This document shows, piece after piece, positions 47,370 through 59,555 of a stretch of DNA of 64,000 nucleotides (positions within the stretch are counted from its first letter, which is position 1; every line of letters starts with the position of its first letter). The position numbers and the translations under genes were made by a program. Under the pieces are notes generated by a model that was not told the DNA's origin, searched no databases, and was given only the letters and a program-made list of their open reading frames with translations. This DNA comes from Leptobrachium leishanense (lineage: Eukaryota > Chordata > Amphibia > Anura > Megophryidae). Location of the stretch: positions 387,686,049 to 387,750,048 of the forward strand of contig CM019064.1 of the NCBI GenBank assembly GCA_009667805.1, written 5' to 3'.

Positions 47370-50300
47370 ATAAATCTGGTACAGGCGTCAGTGCACCCAA
47401 ATAATGTGCCTTTCATGGCAGCAAGTGCCTTGACACGTAACCCTTTTGTGGTATTGTGGAAGAGTGCAGGGTTGGACCCTGCGGTCCAATATTAAAATGA
47501 TATGAATCTGGTAATATAGGCGTCAGTGGCAGTGCATCCAAATATTGTGCCTTTGGTGGCAGCAAGTGCCTTGACACGTAACCCTTTTGTGATATTGTGG
47601 AAGAGTGCAGGGTTGGACCCTGCGGTCCAATATTAAAATGATATGAATCTGGTAATATAGGCGTCAGTGGCAGTGCACCCAAATATTGTGCCTTTGGTGG
47701 CAGCAAGTGCCTTCACACCGTAACCCTTTTGTGGTATTGTGCAGGGTTGAACCCTGCAGTTCAAAAAATTAAAATGATATAAATCTGGTACAGGTGTCAG
47801 TGCACCCAAATAATGTGCCTTTCATGGCAGCAAATGCCTTCACACCGTCCGTAACCCTTTTGTGGTATTGTGGAAGAGTGCAGGGTTGGACCCTGCGGTT
47901 CAAAATATTAAAATGATATAAATCTGGTAGAGGCGTCAGTGCACCCAAATAATATGCCTTTCATGGCTGCAAGTGCCTTCACACCGTAACCCTTTTGTGG
48001 TATTGTGGAAGAGTTCAGTGGTGGAGGTTTTGTGAATGCAGAAGAGATCCCCAATCTATTCTATTACGTCAGCATCAGGGGACTGATAGCTGCTGATCCA
48101 GGACTGATTCAGTTTTATAAATGTCAGCCGGTCTACAGAGTCGGTGGACAGACGCACTCTTTTGTCTGTGACAAAACCTCCAGCAGCACTGAACGTCCAT
48201 TCAGAAAGCACGCTAGATGAAGGGCAACCTAGTAGCTGCATAGCATATTGGCTAAATTCTAACCAGTGATCCAATCTCAACACCCAGTAAGCCAGTGGAT
48301 CATCTGCTGGAAAGGTATCCAGGTCTGCCCTTGCCCCTAGGTAGTCCTGCACCATACGGTGAAGACGCTGGCAATGGGTGCCTACATTTGACGTCCCTGG
48401 GTGTCGTGGACTAAAAAAATTTAAAAAGGCATCAGTCAAGCGGCCCTGGCCTTCACCTCAATTCCTCTGATCATCCGCAGCCTCAGAAGCACCTGTGTCA
48501 TCAATTGGTAACCTACCAGTGCCTGGAAAGATGTTACACAAGTGTCGCTTTAGAGCGTCCTCAAGTCTTTTTCATCCTGTCCTCCCTCTGTGCGGGCAGG
48601 ATGAGCTCTGCAACTTTACCCTTGTATCGTGGATCAAGAAGGCTTGTCAACCAGTATTGATCCCTCTCCTTGATAGCACGAATCCTGGGGTCCTTTACCA
48701 GGCTTTGCAGGATAAGGGAGCCCATGCAGCATAGGTTGGAGGTGGCATTAGTTTCCGAGTCTTCCTGGTCAATGAGGAGGATGACCCCATCGTGGACTTC
48801 CTCCTCCCAGCCACATACTAGTCCTTGTGTTTCTGGGCACACAAAACCCTCCCTTGAGGAATCCCCACCTTCAATGCCCCCACTACTTAACTATTCCTCC
48901 TCCTCCTCATTCTCCTCCTGTCTGATCTGAGGAGGACCCACTGGAATGCTGTCTGCGGAAAGACTGGGGCCTTGAGAGCTAGGGAAGGCCTCCTCTTCCT
49001 CCCGCTGCTCTGCCTCTAGTGTCACATCTGTAATTCCCCGCAGAGTGTGCTCCAGCAGGAACACTAAAGGAATTGTGTCACTGATGCATGCACTGTCCCT
49101 GCTCACCATCCTCGTTGCCTCCTCAAATGGTGACAGTACAGTGCATGCATCCTTGATTATCAGCCACTGTGGGGGGGGGAAACAAGTTGACCTGAACCTG
49201 TCCTTGTGCCATACTCACACAGGTACTCGTTGATGGCCCTATGCTGCTTGTGCAGATGCTGCAGCATTGTTAATGTCGAGTTCCACCTGGTGGGCATGTC
49301 ACAGATCAGACGGGTTGTGGGAAGGTGGAATTCTTTTGAATTTCTGCCAGGCGAACACTTGCTGGGAATGACCATCTGAAGTGGCTGCAGACTTTTCTGG
49401 CCTGGCTGAGAAGCTCTGCCAGCCCTGGGTACCTGGTTAGGAAACGCTGTACCACCAGATTTAGGACATGTGCTAGGCATGGTACATGTGTCAATTTACC
49501 CAGGCGTAGGGCGGAGAGAAGGTTGCTGCCATTATCACAGACGATCATTCCCAGCTCAAGCTGGCGTGGTGTTAACCATCTCTGCACCTGCCCCTCCAGA
49601 GCTGACAGAATTTCTGGCCCGGTTTGGCTCCTGTCCCCTAAATAAACCAGCTCAAGCACAGTATGGCATCTTTTTGCTTGAGCCATTGCGTAGCCCCTGC
49701 CACTTAAACTCAGTTTAACTGCCACTTCGCCAGAGACAGAGAAGGAGGAGGAGGTGGAGGAAGAGGGAGAGGTGGTGGTGGAGCAGACAGACCTCATACA
49801 AGCAGCTTTCTGGAGGCATGGTGGATGAACAAGCTCCAGCACAGAGCCCCATTTTGGATCCCTCCCAGCTGCAATCAGAGTTACCCAGTGTGCCGTGAAG
49901 GAAATGTAACGGCCTTGTCTATGCTTGCTGGACCACGTGTCTAAAGTCACATGCACCTTGCTGCTGACTGCCTTTCCCAATGACTCCATAACATTGTCTT
50001 CCATGTGCTGGTATAGTGCTGGAATGGCCTTCCTTGAAAAGTAATGGCGTTTTGGAACATGCCACTGTGGTACAGCACATTCAGCAAATTCACGGAAGGG
50101 AGCAGAGTCCACCAGCTGGAAAGGCAGCAGCTGCAATGCAAGTAATTTTGCTAAGCTGGCATTTAGACGCTGTGCTTGGGGATGGTTGGGACTATATTTT
50201 TTCTTACGCTGCAGCAGCTGGGGCAACGTAATCTGACTGCGTAAATCTTCAGCTAATGGGATGCTGTCACATTGTGTGGAAGGACTTGGTACATCCATTA

Positions 50301-50929
50301 CTGTAGCATCATCCCTGTCAGTGGAGGTTGGAGTCAATGACATGGCACTATGGCAGGACATATAGTGGGGGTAGAGACAGGTGAGGAGGAACTACACAAA
50401 GTTTTGCGCCAACTGGATGAGTGGCAGGTGGTCATATGTCGCCTCAAGCAGAGGATGCACGACATCCACGATGACCAGAGGCACAGCCTCCCAACACAGA
50501 GGCTGCTTGCCCTCTTATTTGTGCCTGGGAGCGTCTGCCTGTCCTTTTTGGTCTTTCTGACATGGTGAGTGAAATATAGATTAAAGAAATACAGAACTCT
50601 GATTCAACTATGTTATAAAAATTGGAGATATGCTGCAGAACTCTGATTCAACTCTGGTATAAAGTTTAAAGATTTCCAGAACTCTGGTATAACTCAGTGA
50701 GACACCCTGATAGCTGGCAGCCAGTGACAAGACACAGATTACAATTCCCAGAAACCTCCTATAAGTCAGTGAAACCCCCTGATTGGTGGCAGTGACAAGA
50801 CACAATTTACAATTCCCAGAAACCACCTACAAGTCAGTGAGACCCCCTGATAGGACCCCCTGATAGCTGGCAACAGTGACAAGACACAGATTACAATTTG
50901 CAGAAATCTGCTAGAAGTATGTGGGACCC
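47370..50929 (-). mobile_element. hAT element, truncated copy, minus strand
   Basis: Inverted relative of 28386-33962. From high to low coordinate it has 5' UTR repeats (50930-50600), a transposase relic and a five-unit 3' UTR array (48010-47370). The outer ends are missing: the 5' end is cut by the Gypsy LTR at 50930, and the 3' end by unrelated sequence near 47370. Confidence 0.8.
48056..50563 (-). pseudogene. hAT transposase lacking the BED finger
   Basis: The N-terminal start region (50563) joins, after about 200 bp, sequence that follows the BED finger in the 28386 copy, so the finger and acidic region are deleted. A long frame at 50361-49306 (351 codons) carries the catalytic N-terminal part with LDTWSSKHRQG and IVCDNGSNL. 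Later pieces at 49109-48891, 48842-48561 and 48439-48056 are in other frames. The C-terminal block has LSEWTFSAAGGF, with Trp for the usual Arg. It keeps Glu where the other copy has its premature stop. Confidence 0.85.
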
Positions 50930-51309
50930 TGTGATGGGGGTGTATATAAGGTTCCCTGAGGAAAGGGTTAACTTGGCAGGGTTGATCAGCCCAGCAACAC
51001 ACACAATGGCTTGATGTTGTGATTGCTGGGGCTTTAAAAGAGACACACCTATACAGGCTCAGGAGGTTCATTTTTTGGTGGATCTCCCCTCAGACAGACA
51101 CCGCACCTAAAGGCCTGTGATTTGAGGACACAATCTTTTGTTATTTTTACATTGATTGCTGAATAGTAGAGAAAGGTTTTCTTCTTTTTTTTTATTTGGT
51201 TGAACCAAGCGGCTGTGCCTGTATACACCTGTGCTACATGGAATAAAGACTGCTTGATGAAACACTTTCCCTGCTGTGGTGTTCACGTGACAAGGTCCAC
51301 TCCATTACA
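50930..51309 (+). repeat. 5' LTR of the Gmr1-like element
   Basis: Starts TGTGATGGGGG and ends CCATTACA. It contains a TATA-like GTATATAAGG near 50942 and a polyadenylation signal GGAATAAAGAC near 51240. It is followed by GGTGGCAGTGGTGGGAT, a likely primer-binding region. Confidence 0.7.
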
Positions 51310-53948
51310 TTATGGTGGCAGTGGTGGGATCAATATAAACCCTGGCGTGGAGATGTGCCTGATTCACATTGGCAGTTGGTAAGAGTACCTCATTTGTGAC
51401 ATTACCTGGGTGTGCGCAAAGTACAGGCAGTCTGCACTAGGATTGTGTTTCTGTTTCTTAGGAAAATGGATTCTGACAAGCTGTTAAAGTGGATGATGGA
51501 ACAGCAACAGCAACAGCAGAGGCAGCAACAGGAGTTTCAACTTCAGCTACTGCAGCAGATGCAATCCATTCAGAAACAGCAACATGCCCAGCAGCAACAA
51601 CTACAGACTGAGACGCAGCAGCAACAGCAGGAGTTCCAAGTGGCACTTATACAGCAGCTTCTGGAGTATACAAGGTAACAAGGTGCAACAGACGGTTGTT
51701 CTAACCAGTCCTTCTCCCATGCCCTGACCAAGATGGGACCAGAGGATGATCCTGAAGCCTACCTGACTGCATTTGAGAGACTTGCAACCCTGGCCCAGTG
51801 GAAGAAAGGTACCTGGGTTATAAGACTGGCTCCCTTTTTAACCAGTGAAGCGCAGGCTGCTTAACAGTGTTTGGGAGAAGCCGAAGCAGGGGACTATGAT
51901 ATACCGAAATCTGCTATCCTGAATCGTCTTGGTCTTTCTGATGAATGTTATAGAAATAAGTTCAGGAATAAGACATTTGTTTTGGGCACTCCCCCTAGGG
52001 CTTTTGCTCAGCAGTTTAAAGATTTGGCATATAAATGGTTAAAGCCTGCTACTCGCCCAGTCTCTGAAATTATGGATTTGCTAATCCTGGAACAATACAT
52101 CAAACAGCTCCCAAAGGGTCTGTCCCAATGGGTTTCATGACACAAACGCAGTTCCTTGGATTATGCTGTCCAAATTTCAGAAGAGTTTCTGCAGGCAGAG
52201 GATACCCATGGGTATCAGGTTGCTCAAAAGCAGAGTAAAAGAGAAAAGTGGGAAACATTAGGGAAGCAATCTTTTGTTTTAAATGCCCCTCTATCAGGGA
52301 GGGAGAAAGTCTCTAAGGAGAACTCAACTCTAGCAGGTCCCTGGTCTAAGGCCAGTACAGAAAGGCCTTCTGGCAATAAAGTGAGGACTTTAAGCAATGA
52401 TCAGGTACAAGAAAGGCAGCTGGTATGCTTTAAGTGTGGAGAAAGTGGGCATATTGCAAAATTTTGTTCCTCTGTGGACTCTATGGAGTGTGACTATGTT
52501 GGCCAGTGTTATGCAGTTAACTCTGAAGTAAATGACCTGGAAGCTTTTGTAGTCCCAGCATGGGTGAATGGCAGAGAAGTCCGGGCCCTTGTTGATTCAG
52601 GTTGTAGGAGAACTCTGGTACAACAGGATCTTGTTAACTTCAGCTTCTTGGACTCCCAAGAACCTGTGCTCATAATGTGCATACATGGCGATGTAAAACC
52701 CTACACCTCAGCGAAAATTAACCTTCAGATAGATGGATATGCATCCCAGGTTGTTGCAGGGGTGGCTGAGAAGTTGCCTTATCCAGTGGTGGTTGGGAAA
52801 GATTGGGAACACTTTGGCAGAGTCCTCAAAGTTCAGGTCAAAGATGTGGAACTAAGAAAGGAAGAGGAATGCAGTGCAGACATAGGAAAACTCTTCCCTT
52901 TTAAGGACCCAGACTTGTTTTCTACAAGAGCTAGGGTTCATAAATCAAAAACACAAAGGAAACTGGAGAAAAGAGAATGGGCAGACATACAGGATGTGGA
53001 ACATAAATGCCATGATCAGCAGCTGATAGCTGGGGAAGACATGGGACAGCAAGCAGGGAATGCCAAACCTGCTGATGCATTAGGGGACCCTGGGGACCCT
53101 ATACCTGAGTTGGGGACAAGTCCTAGGTATGTGCAAAGGGCACAGAAAAATGACCCCACACTGAGGGGAGCATACGACAGTCTGGCTGTTGCAAACGGAC
53201 ATGATTTGGATGCACTCAAGCATAGTCAGCTTCCCCATTTTATGCTAAGGGATGAATTGCTATACAGAGTTTGCAAACACCCTAATACAGGAGACCTATG
53301 TGAGCAGATATTGGTACCAAAAGGCTATAGGAGACAAGTGTTACAGCTGTCTCATTCTATTCCCCTTGCAGGGCATTTGGGAAGAGAGAAGACTCTTGCC
53401 CATTTATTGTACAGGTTTTTCTGGCCTGGTGTATATAAGGAGGTAAAAAAAAATTGTAAGTCCTGCCCGGAATGTCAGCTAGTGGCTCCAAAGGGACAAG
53501 TCAAAGCCCCACTTATACCGATACCATTAGTGGAATGGCCATTTGAAAGGATTAGGGTTGATCTAGTTGGTCCTCTTGAGAAAACTGCAGCAGGTAACCA
53601 TCATATCCTGGTAATAGTTGATTATGTAACCCGGTACCCAGAGGTGATTCCTCTCCGGAATACCTCAGCCTCGACAATAGCCAATGAATTGATAAAGTTG
53701 TTCTCGAGAGTGGGTATTCCTAAAGAGATACTGACAGACCAGGGTACAAACTTCACATCAAAGCTTATGAGTGAGGTTTGTGCTCTCTTAAACATACAGT
53801 CCCTTAAAACGTCAGTCTACCACCCTCAAACGGATGGGTTGGTAGAGAGATTTAATGGCACGCTCAAAAAAATGTTGCGGAAATTTGTGGATGGGGAGAA
53901 CAGAGACTGGGACAAATTGTTGCCATATCTATTATTTGCTATCCGTGA
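50930..53948 (+). mobile_element. Gypsy element of Gmr1-like organisation, 3'-truncated
   Basis: An LTR is followed by gag, zinc knuckle, protease and integrase in that order. No reverse transcriptase lies between protease and integrase, the order known for Gmr1-like Gypsy elements. The copy breaks in the integrase near 53948, where a repeat fragment is joined. RT, RNase H and the 3' LTR are missing. It interrupts the 5' region of the minus-strand hAT copy. Confidence 0.8.
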
Positions 53949-53958
53949 TAAGATTTGA
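51466..53958 (+). pseudogene. Gmr1-like gag-protease-integrase, disrupted
   Basis: Gag starts MDSDKLLKWMMEQ followed by a Gln-rich stretch, and has stops at 51676, near 51862 and near 52138. Its C-terminal half (52000-52140) reads like the SCAN fold: FKDLAYKWLKP, then MDLLILEQYIKQLPKGLSQW. A 600-codon open frame from 52156 holds a CCHC knuckle (residues 91-104), a protease with LVDSG at 145-149, the integrase zinc region (LSHSIPLAGHLG...CKSCPEC) and the catalytic core with DLVGP, DQGTNF and HPQTDGLVERFNG. The frame ends shortly after the core, where the element is broken. Confidence 0.85.
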
Positions 53959-53965
53959 GGGGTCA

Positions 53966-54090
53966 TTCGGATGGGGCTGCCAGGTCAGCCATGTTTTCCT
54001 GGACACGTTACTATTTCATGGAAAAATGCTGCCTTGTATAATTATATGCTGCAGGAAGGAAATCAAGACAGGTCACCTGGCAACCCTAGA
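53966..54090. repeat. MITE fragment, GCCAGGTCAGCCATG family
   Basis: Ends CTGCCAGGTCAGCCATG and CACCTGGCAACCCTAG are roughly inverted. Relatives lie at 56257-57052 and 63818-64000. Confidence 0.55.
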
Positions 54091-54459
54091 TAAGTGATAG
54101 ATCAGTAAACTTTGTAAGATATAGAGATCTTGATATTAACAATATGAATTGTTTTTGGTTTGACTTAAATTTGTCTAGTTTAATTAGTATTGCTTGGATA
54201 TATGACAGCTCATAATGTGAAAAGGGTTAAACTGACAGGGGAAAGCACATTTTGTCATACGGTCACTAAGAAGAAAGGAGCTCATATCTATATTTACATA
54301 ACTGATTGGAAGACAATGTGCTCTATGATGCCCTGAACATTTCAATGTAATTATTAATGAAAAATACTAAAGCTACATCCCTCTCCATCCCACACAATGG
54401 TGCTGTGTAATTTATTTGCTAAAGGTTAGTAAGGAAATAGTTACACACCCTAGACCAGT
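54091..54459. other. Unannotated AT-rich DNA
   Basis: No feature recognised. Confidence 0.4.
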
Positions 54460-55846
54460 GTTTCTCAACCCTGTCCTCAGGACCCACTGACAGACCAGGT
54501 TTTCCAGATATATGAAGCACGGCACAGGTGATATGATTTAATGATCAGGGATTGCGCACTCCGCATGTCCGTTCTAGCGGTTTTACGTTCTTGCCTAACT
54601 TGCTTCTATTTGCCGCGTCCGTTCGCACTTCTGTGCGGATGCACTTCGTGTGTGGGTCTCTATTGATCATAATTGTATGCTACGACGGACGTTAAAATGT
54701 GCGGCAACACGGACGTGAAAACTGCGCTCGTCTGACACGAGCCTAAGGCTGGGGTCAGACTAACGCATTTTTAATGTGCGTTTAGGCGCACTTAATCGCT
54801 GCCGCAGTAGCAGAAAATGACGGGCAATGACGGCCAATATACGAAAGTGCGGCCGCGCAACGCAAGCAGCAAACGAATGCATTTTTTCGAGAAAGCAGAA
54901 CCACTAGTAATGACGTACATAGTGCGCTGCGTCTGCAGCGTCCGCATAGCGGCGTGTGTGCATGAATAGGAGATGTCAGACGCTGCTCATGTCCGGCCAA
55001 CATAATGTTCTGACACCCAAAGTTTCCTGGTTTGGATCCGTAACAAATCATGCCTGAAAATGCGCATCGTATGATCGTTTGTGCGCAGTCCGTGAAAAAA
55101 TCTGTCAATGCGTTCAGACGCACTTTTTGACGGTCGCTGCGAATAATGCGTTCGTTTGACCCTAGCCTTAGGCTAGGGTCAAACGAAAGCATTTTTACAC
55201 GCGAACGTAAAAAAGTGCGTCCGAACGAATTGACGTATTTTTTCACGGAGTGCGCGAAAACGGTCATACGATGCGCATTTTTCGTGCGTGATTTTTTCAG
55301 ATCGTCAATAAAACTCTTTTTGCGTCTGGACGTTATGTAGGCTGGACATTAGCAGTGTCTGACGTCTCCTAATCACGCACACATGCCGCTATGCCGCAGC
55401 TGCCCACTCTGTACGTCCGTACTAGCGGTTCGGCGTTCTCGAAAAAATGCGTTCGTTTTCCACTTGCGTTGCGCGGCCGGACTTTCGTGCGACCGTACTT
55501 CGTATATTGGCCGTCATTGCCCGTCATCTGCTGCTAGTGCGGCCGTAATTATGTGCGCCAGAACGCACGTTAAAAGTGCGCTGGTCTGACCCCAGCCTAA
55601 AACATGGCCTGTCAGAGCAGTGGTTCCCAACCTCTGTCCTCAAGTACCCCCAGCAGGTCAGGTTTTCCAGATATGTGAAGCAGCACAGGTGATATGATTT
55701 GCTGCTCAGTGATTGCAGGATTCAGACTGCATTTCTACAAGGCAATCCTCAAAACCTGTCCTGTTAGGGGGACTTGAGGACCTCGGTTGGGAACCACTGT
55801 TTTAGAGAGTCCTGAGGACAGGTTTGGGAAGCAATGCTTTAGGACT
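54460..55846. repeat. Cluster of nested and tandem MITEs
   Basis: A CAGTGTTTCTCAACCCTG element starts near 54463 and finishes near 55846. Inside it lie three head-to-tail GGCTGGGGTCAGAC-type elements (about 54552-54745, 54743-55168, 55167-55600) and a complete CAGTGGTTCCCAACC element (55617-55800). The interiors of the first family are rich in CpG and GCGGACG-like words. No coding content. Confidence 0.7.
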
Positions 55847-56040
55847 CTAAATGAAATAATTAATTACAGAGCCCAAAGCTCATCCTCAAGTGGACCCCCC
55901 CCAAAAAAAAATATATAAGAATTGCAACAGACATTAAATACTGATTACAGGTAATTTAATAACATTCAGAGCAGATAATGGAGAGCTACGAACAATTTGC
56001 TATAACAACAATGTATTTCATGGACTCCTTTTTGTTGCAG

Positions 56041-56225
56041 TGTGAGGAGATGGAGACACCTGCAGTAAGAAAGAAGAATAACCTGCAGGAAGGGACAGGT
56101 GAGAAGGGTAAACAAAGCAGTTCCAAACGCGAAGACTCACCAAGTGATTATCAGGAACAGAATATGAAATTTCCTTCACACAATGAAATCTCCACCTGCA
56201 GGCAGATGTTGGAGGAAGAAGGATA
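56041..56225 (+). pseudogene. Probable relic of a type II keratin exon 7
   Basis: An acceptor-like TCCTTTTTGTTGCAG is followed by an open frame ending SDYQEQNMKFPSHNEIS, then TCRQMLEEEG and TAA. This aligns with [20 protein letters not shown] and KKMLEGEEG at the end of exon 7 in the intact genes. The stop falls where the exon would join exon 8. AVR upstream is spaced from YQE exactly as in the intact exons, but the residues between have diverged and lost the heptad pattern. No other exons of a third gene were found nearby. Confidence 0.5.
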
Positions 56226-56256
56226 AACCAACACTTTTATAACATATCCACATTAG

Positions 56257-57052
56257 GGTTGTCAGATCACCCACGCTTTCCCTGACACAAATAATTTATT
56301 CATGCTGATGGGCAATGCATGAAGAAAATGCCACCCCGCAGCATGTAGAATCCATATGCTGCAGGTTAAGGCTGGGGTCAGACGAGCGTTTTTAAGAGTG
56401 GAAGTAAAGTCCATGAGAGTGGATGTTCCTTCCACTCGGACATCCGTCTGGCCATCTCACGGAGCGCAGTTAGTGCTCTCAGAGCTCCAAGTCTCGATTC
56501 TCCTATGGTGGGGATCTAGGGTTGCCAGGTCGGCCATGTTTTCCTGGACACATATACTGTAATTTATTCATGCTGATGGGCAATGCATTAAAATGTCACC
56601 CTGCAGCATGTATAATCTATATGCTGCAGGTAAGAATTCATAAAGGAATCCCAGGTGATCTGCCTCGATATTCTACCTGCAGTATATGAATTATACATGT
56701 TGCAGCCCAGCACATTTATAGGCACTCACTCTCCAAATGAATTAGTTATATGTGTCCAGGAAAACATGGCCAATCTAGCAACTCTAGGAGGATCGTGCTT
56801 TGCAGCCCTGTTAAACGCACATCCTAGCTCTTCGAACGGGGAGGCTTGCTGCACAGCCGCTGTCACGTGCGCAATTTGTGCACGCCCAACAGCGTGTGGC
56901 CTGCACCATCGCAGCCTCACAACGTTGCAACGGGCGCACAAAGTGCGCTCGTCTGACCCCAACCTAAGAAATAAAAAAGTAATTGAGACAAGTCACCTGG
57001 GATTAATCAGTATTATGTGTCCAGGAAAACATGGCTGACCTGGCAACCCTAA
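56257..57052. repeat. Mosaic of MITE fragments
   Basis: Copies of the GTTGCCAGGTCGGCCATG/ACCTGGCAACCCT family (about 56257-56340, 56515-56800, 56985-57052) are interleaved with two pieces of the GGCTGGGGTCAGAC family (56366-56515 and 56810-56967). Confidence 0.6.
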
Positions 57053-57139
57053 TCCACATCCATCTGGATCTCGGGATGGGAGTGCATGACATGGGACCGA
57101 TTCCCAATAATGAGATCTACTATATAATGTCAACTGTGA

Positions 57140-57600
57140 AACTAGATTATACTATAGGGGTTATTCAATAAGAGACAAATCTGCCACCAAATTGCACCGA
57201 ATGGTGAATTTCACCGCATGGTGCAATTTTCTGACAGTTAATTTATACGGAAAGCTGGCAATTCACCGAATATTGTAAAATTGCCAGCGAAATACAATGC
57301 AGTTCGCATCAGATCGCCGTAATTCAGTGATCTTCAGCAGCAATAAAATTTTCCCATAAAGAAGTAATGGTTAATCTATTCAGAGAATGACAAACTGCAC
57401 CTAAAAGGTCTATTCAAAGAAAAGGTGAAACTCAGGAGAATGACTGGAGAAGTGAAAATTTTATGTCAAAATAGCCAAACCAGAAAAATTCTTACATTTA
57501 TCTCACTTTCCAAATCGGCTATTTGGTCTAGATTGTTCTCTTCTTCTGACAATTCTCCTGGTTTTCACCTTTCTCTGAATTACCCTGTAAGAGTTGGAGA
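57140..57600. repeat. CAGGGTTATTC-related MITE remnants
   Basis: Opens near 57160 with GGGGTTATTCAATAAGAG and has a second palindromic unit (57410-57595) matching 43212-43390 and 58687-58873. Confidence 0.5.
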
Positions 57601-57635
57601 AATTCCCAGAATTTCAGTGCTTCAGTTCGACAGGT

Positions 57636-58489
57636 TTACCACCTTCACTGCTGAGCCATTTCTCCTCTGTGTGCTGAGCTCATTTTTGCTGTTTTTGCTC
57701 ATCACGTTTAAACGCAGTTTTAAGTCATGTTTTATTGTACGACCCAGACAAATTATATATCCTTTTTGACGGCAGACTCGGCAGATTCATAATATATCAT
57801 TATTATATGTATACATCATGCCCTGCCAAAATGCTGTAACAAAAAATGTACAAAAATTAGAATTTCCAATAAAATTTCAAACATCTACGGCTTGTAAAGT
57901 TATTTTTTCATGTTTTATTATCTAAGCCTTTGGGGTTATATATTCTGTGGGGACTCTTCTTAAAAAATTAATTTAGAAATGGGAAACCGTTACTGTATTT
58001 TTCATAGAAAATACGTGATTTTAGCTAAGTGAAAAAAATATGTTTTTCATTAGTGCAGCATCATTGATCACATAATAATTTAAAAGTGAACACTATTGAT
58101 GCATTAATAAATTAAAAAAAAAAGGAAAAATAAATTTTGATTATCTTTTTATTTATATATTAATTGTTAAAACTGTTATTTGAAACTGAACCTGGTCATG
58201 TTTGGTATAATTGGAAAGGCCATGCTCTGGCCTTTGCAATGATACTAAACATGACCCTCTAGCTGCCCCAATCAGGAAATAGGGGGGTCCTATGGAACCC
58301 CTAACTCCACCATAGGTGGCAGCTAGGGGTTAACTCCCGAGCTGCGTCATCGCATCCATGCGCGATGATGTCAGTGGGCAGGGGGAGATCCTGGAGGCTT
58401 GGCTGACATCAGATGTCAGCCACCTCTGGGAGAGGACTGCTATCCAGCACCAATTGGTGCCAAATTTCAATCCAGCACCTATGGGTTAA
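57636..58489 (+). repeat. TTAA-flanked repeat, direct copy of 4339-5198
   Basis: The left end TTTACCACCTTCACTGCTGAG is slightly eroded and the right end is at TTAA 58486-58489. It shares the interior GACCCAGACAAATTATATATCC. Confidence 0.7.
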
Positions 58490-58499
58490 TGGGAGGCAA

Positions 58500-59555
58500 C
58501 GTTGGGAAGGGCAGACTGTTTTTCTGTTACTGAAAAATGGGGAAAAAAAATTCCAAAAAATGCCTAAAGAATCCTTAAAAAATCTATGAATAAATCTATA
58601 AAGAGACTTTTTACTGCAGAATAAAATAACAAATGGTTTATTAGATCTTGGATTAAAAAAGGGGATTTTTTTTTACCATTGAAGCCTATCAGGGTTATTC
58701 AGAGAGCGGTGAAAATCAGGAGAATGACTGGAGAATGGAAAATTCTAGGTCAAAATAGCCAAACCAGAAAAATTCTCCCATTTATCTCACTTTCCAAATT
58801 GACTATTTTGACCTAGAAGTTTCCATTCTCCAGTCATTCTCCTGCTTTTCACCTCTCTCTGAATAACCCTGTATGGGATTTGCCTGAATAAACCTGCCGA
58901 ATGAAAACACCGAACAGCAGGGCACTTCAGCAACTTTTCACTGCTGTTCGGTGTTCTCTGAATAGATGAACCATTGCTTCTCTATGGGGGATTTCACTGT
59001 CGTCAAACAGGCACTGTACGCACGGGCAATTTGCCAAACTTTGGCGAACTGCCTGCTATCTGAATAGCCGAATGGCACCGTACGCTGAATTTCAGCGTCT
59101 GGTTACATTTCAGGGCCAAGGCTAGGGTCAGACGAACGCATTTTTCCCGTCTACCGTCAAAAAGTGCGTCGCTGCGTCCGAACGCATTTTTTCACGGAAT
59201 ACGCGACAGCTGTCATACGATGCGTAATTTCGGCCGTGATTTTTGACGGAGCTATTAAAAACAAATGGACGTGATGTTGGCCGGACATGTGCAGCGTCTG
59301 ACGTCTCCTAATCACTCACACACGCCACTAGCGGACGCAGCGCACTCTGTACGTCAGTACTAGCGGTTCTACGTTCTCAAAAAAATGCATTTCTTTGCCG
59401 CTTGCGTTGCGCGGCCGAACTTTCGTGCAGCCGTACTTCGTATATTGTCCGTCATTGGCAGTCATTTGCTGCTACTACGGCCATAATAAAGTGCGGCTGC
59501 ACGTGCGTTCGCACTGCGTTCGTCTGACCCCAGCCCAAATCATCTCTGAATAAAC
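58500..59555. mobile_element. CAGGGTTATTC-family copy with two MITEs nested in it
   Basis: Collinear with the right two-thirds of 34897-35807. It is interrupted at 58689-58872 by a short related palindromic element with TAT duplications, and at 59118-59536 by a GGCTAGGGTCAGAC-type MITE. The left end is truncated. Confidence 0.65.

Noticed and set aside
51458..51646. Minus-strand Ala/Val-rich frame
   Set aside because: Antisense shadow of the CAG-rich gag N-terminus.
55146..55589. Short Ser/Arg-rich frames on both strands
   Set aside because: They fall within CpG-rich MITE sequence and recur in other copies only as broken frames.
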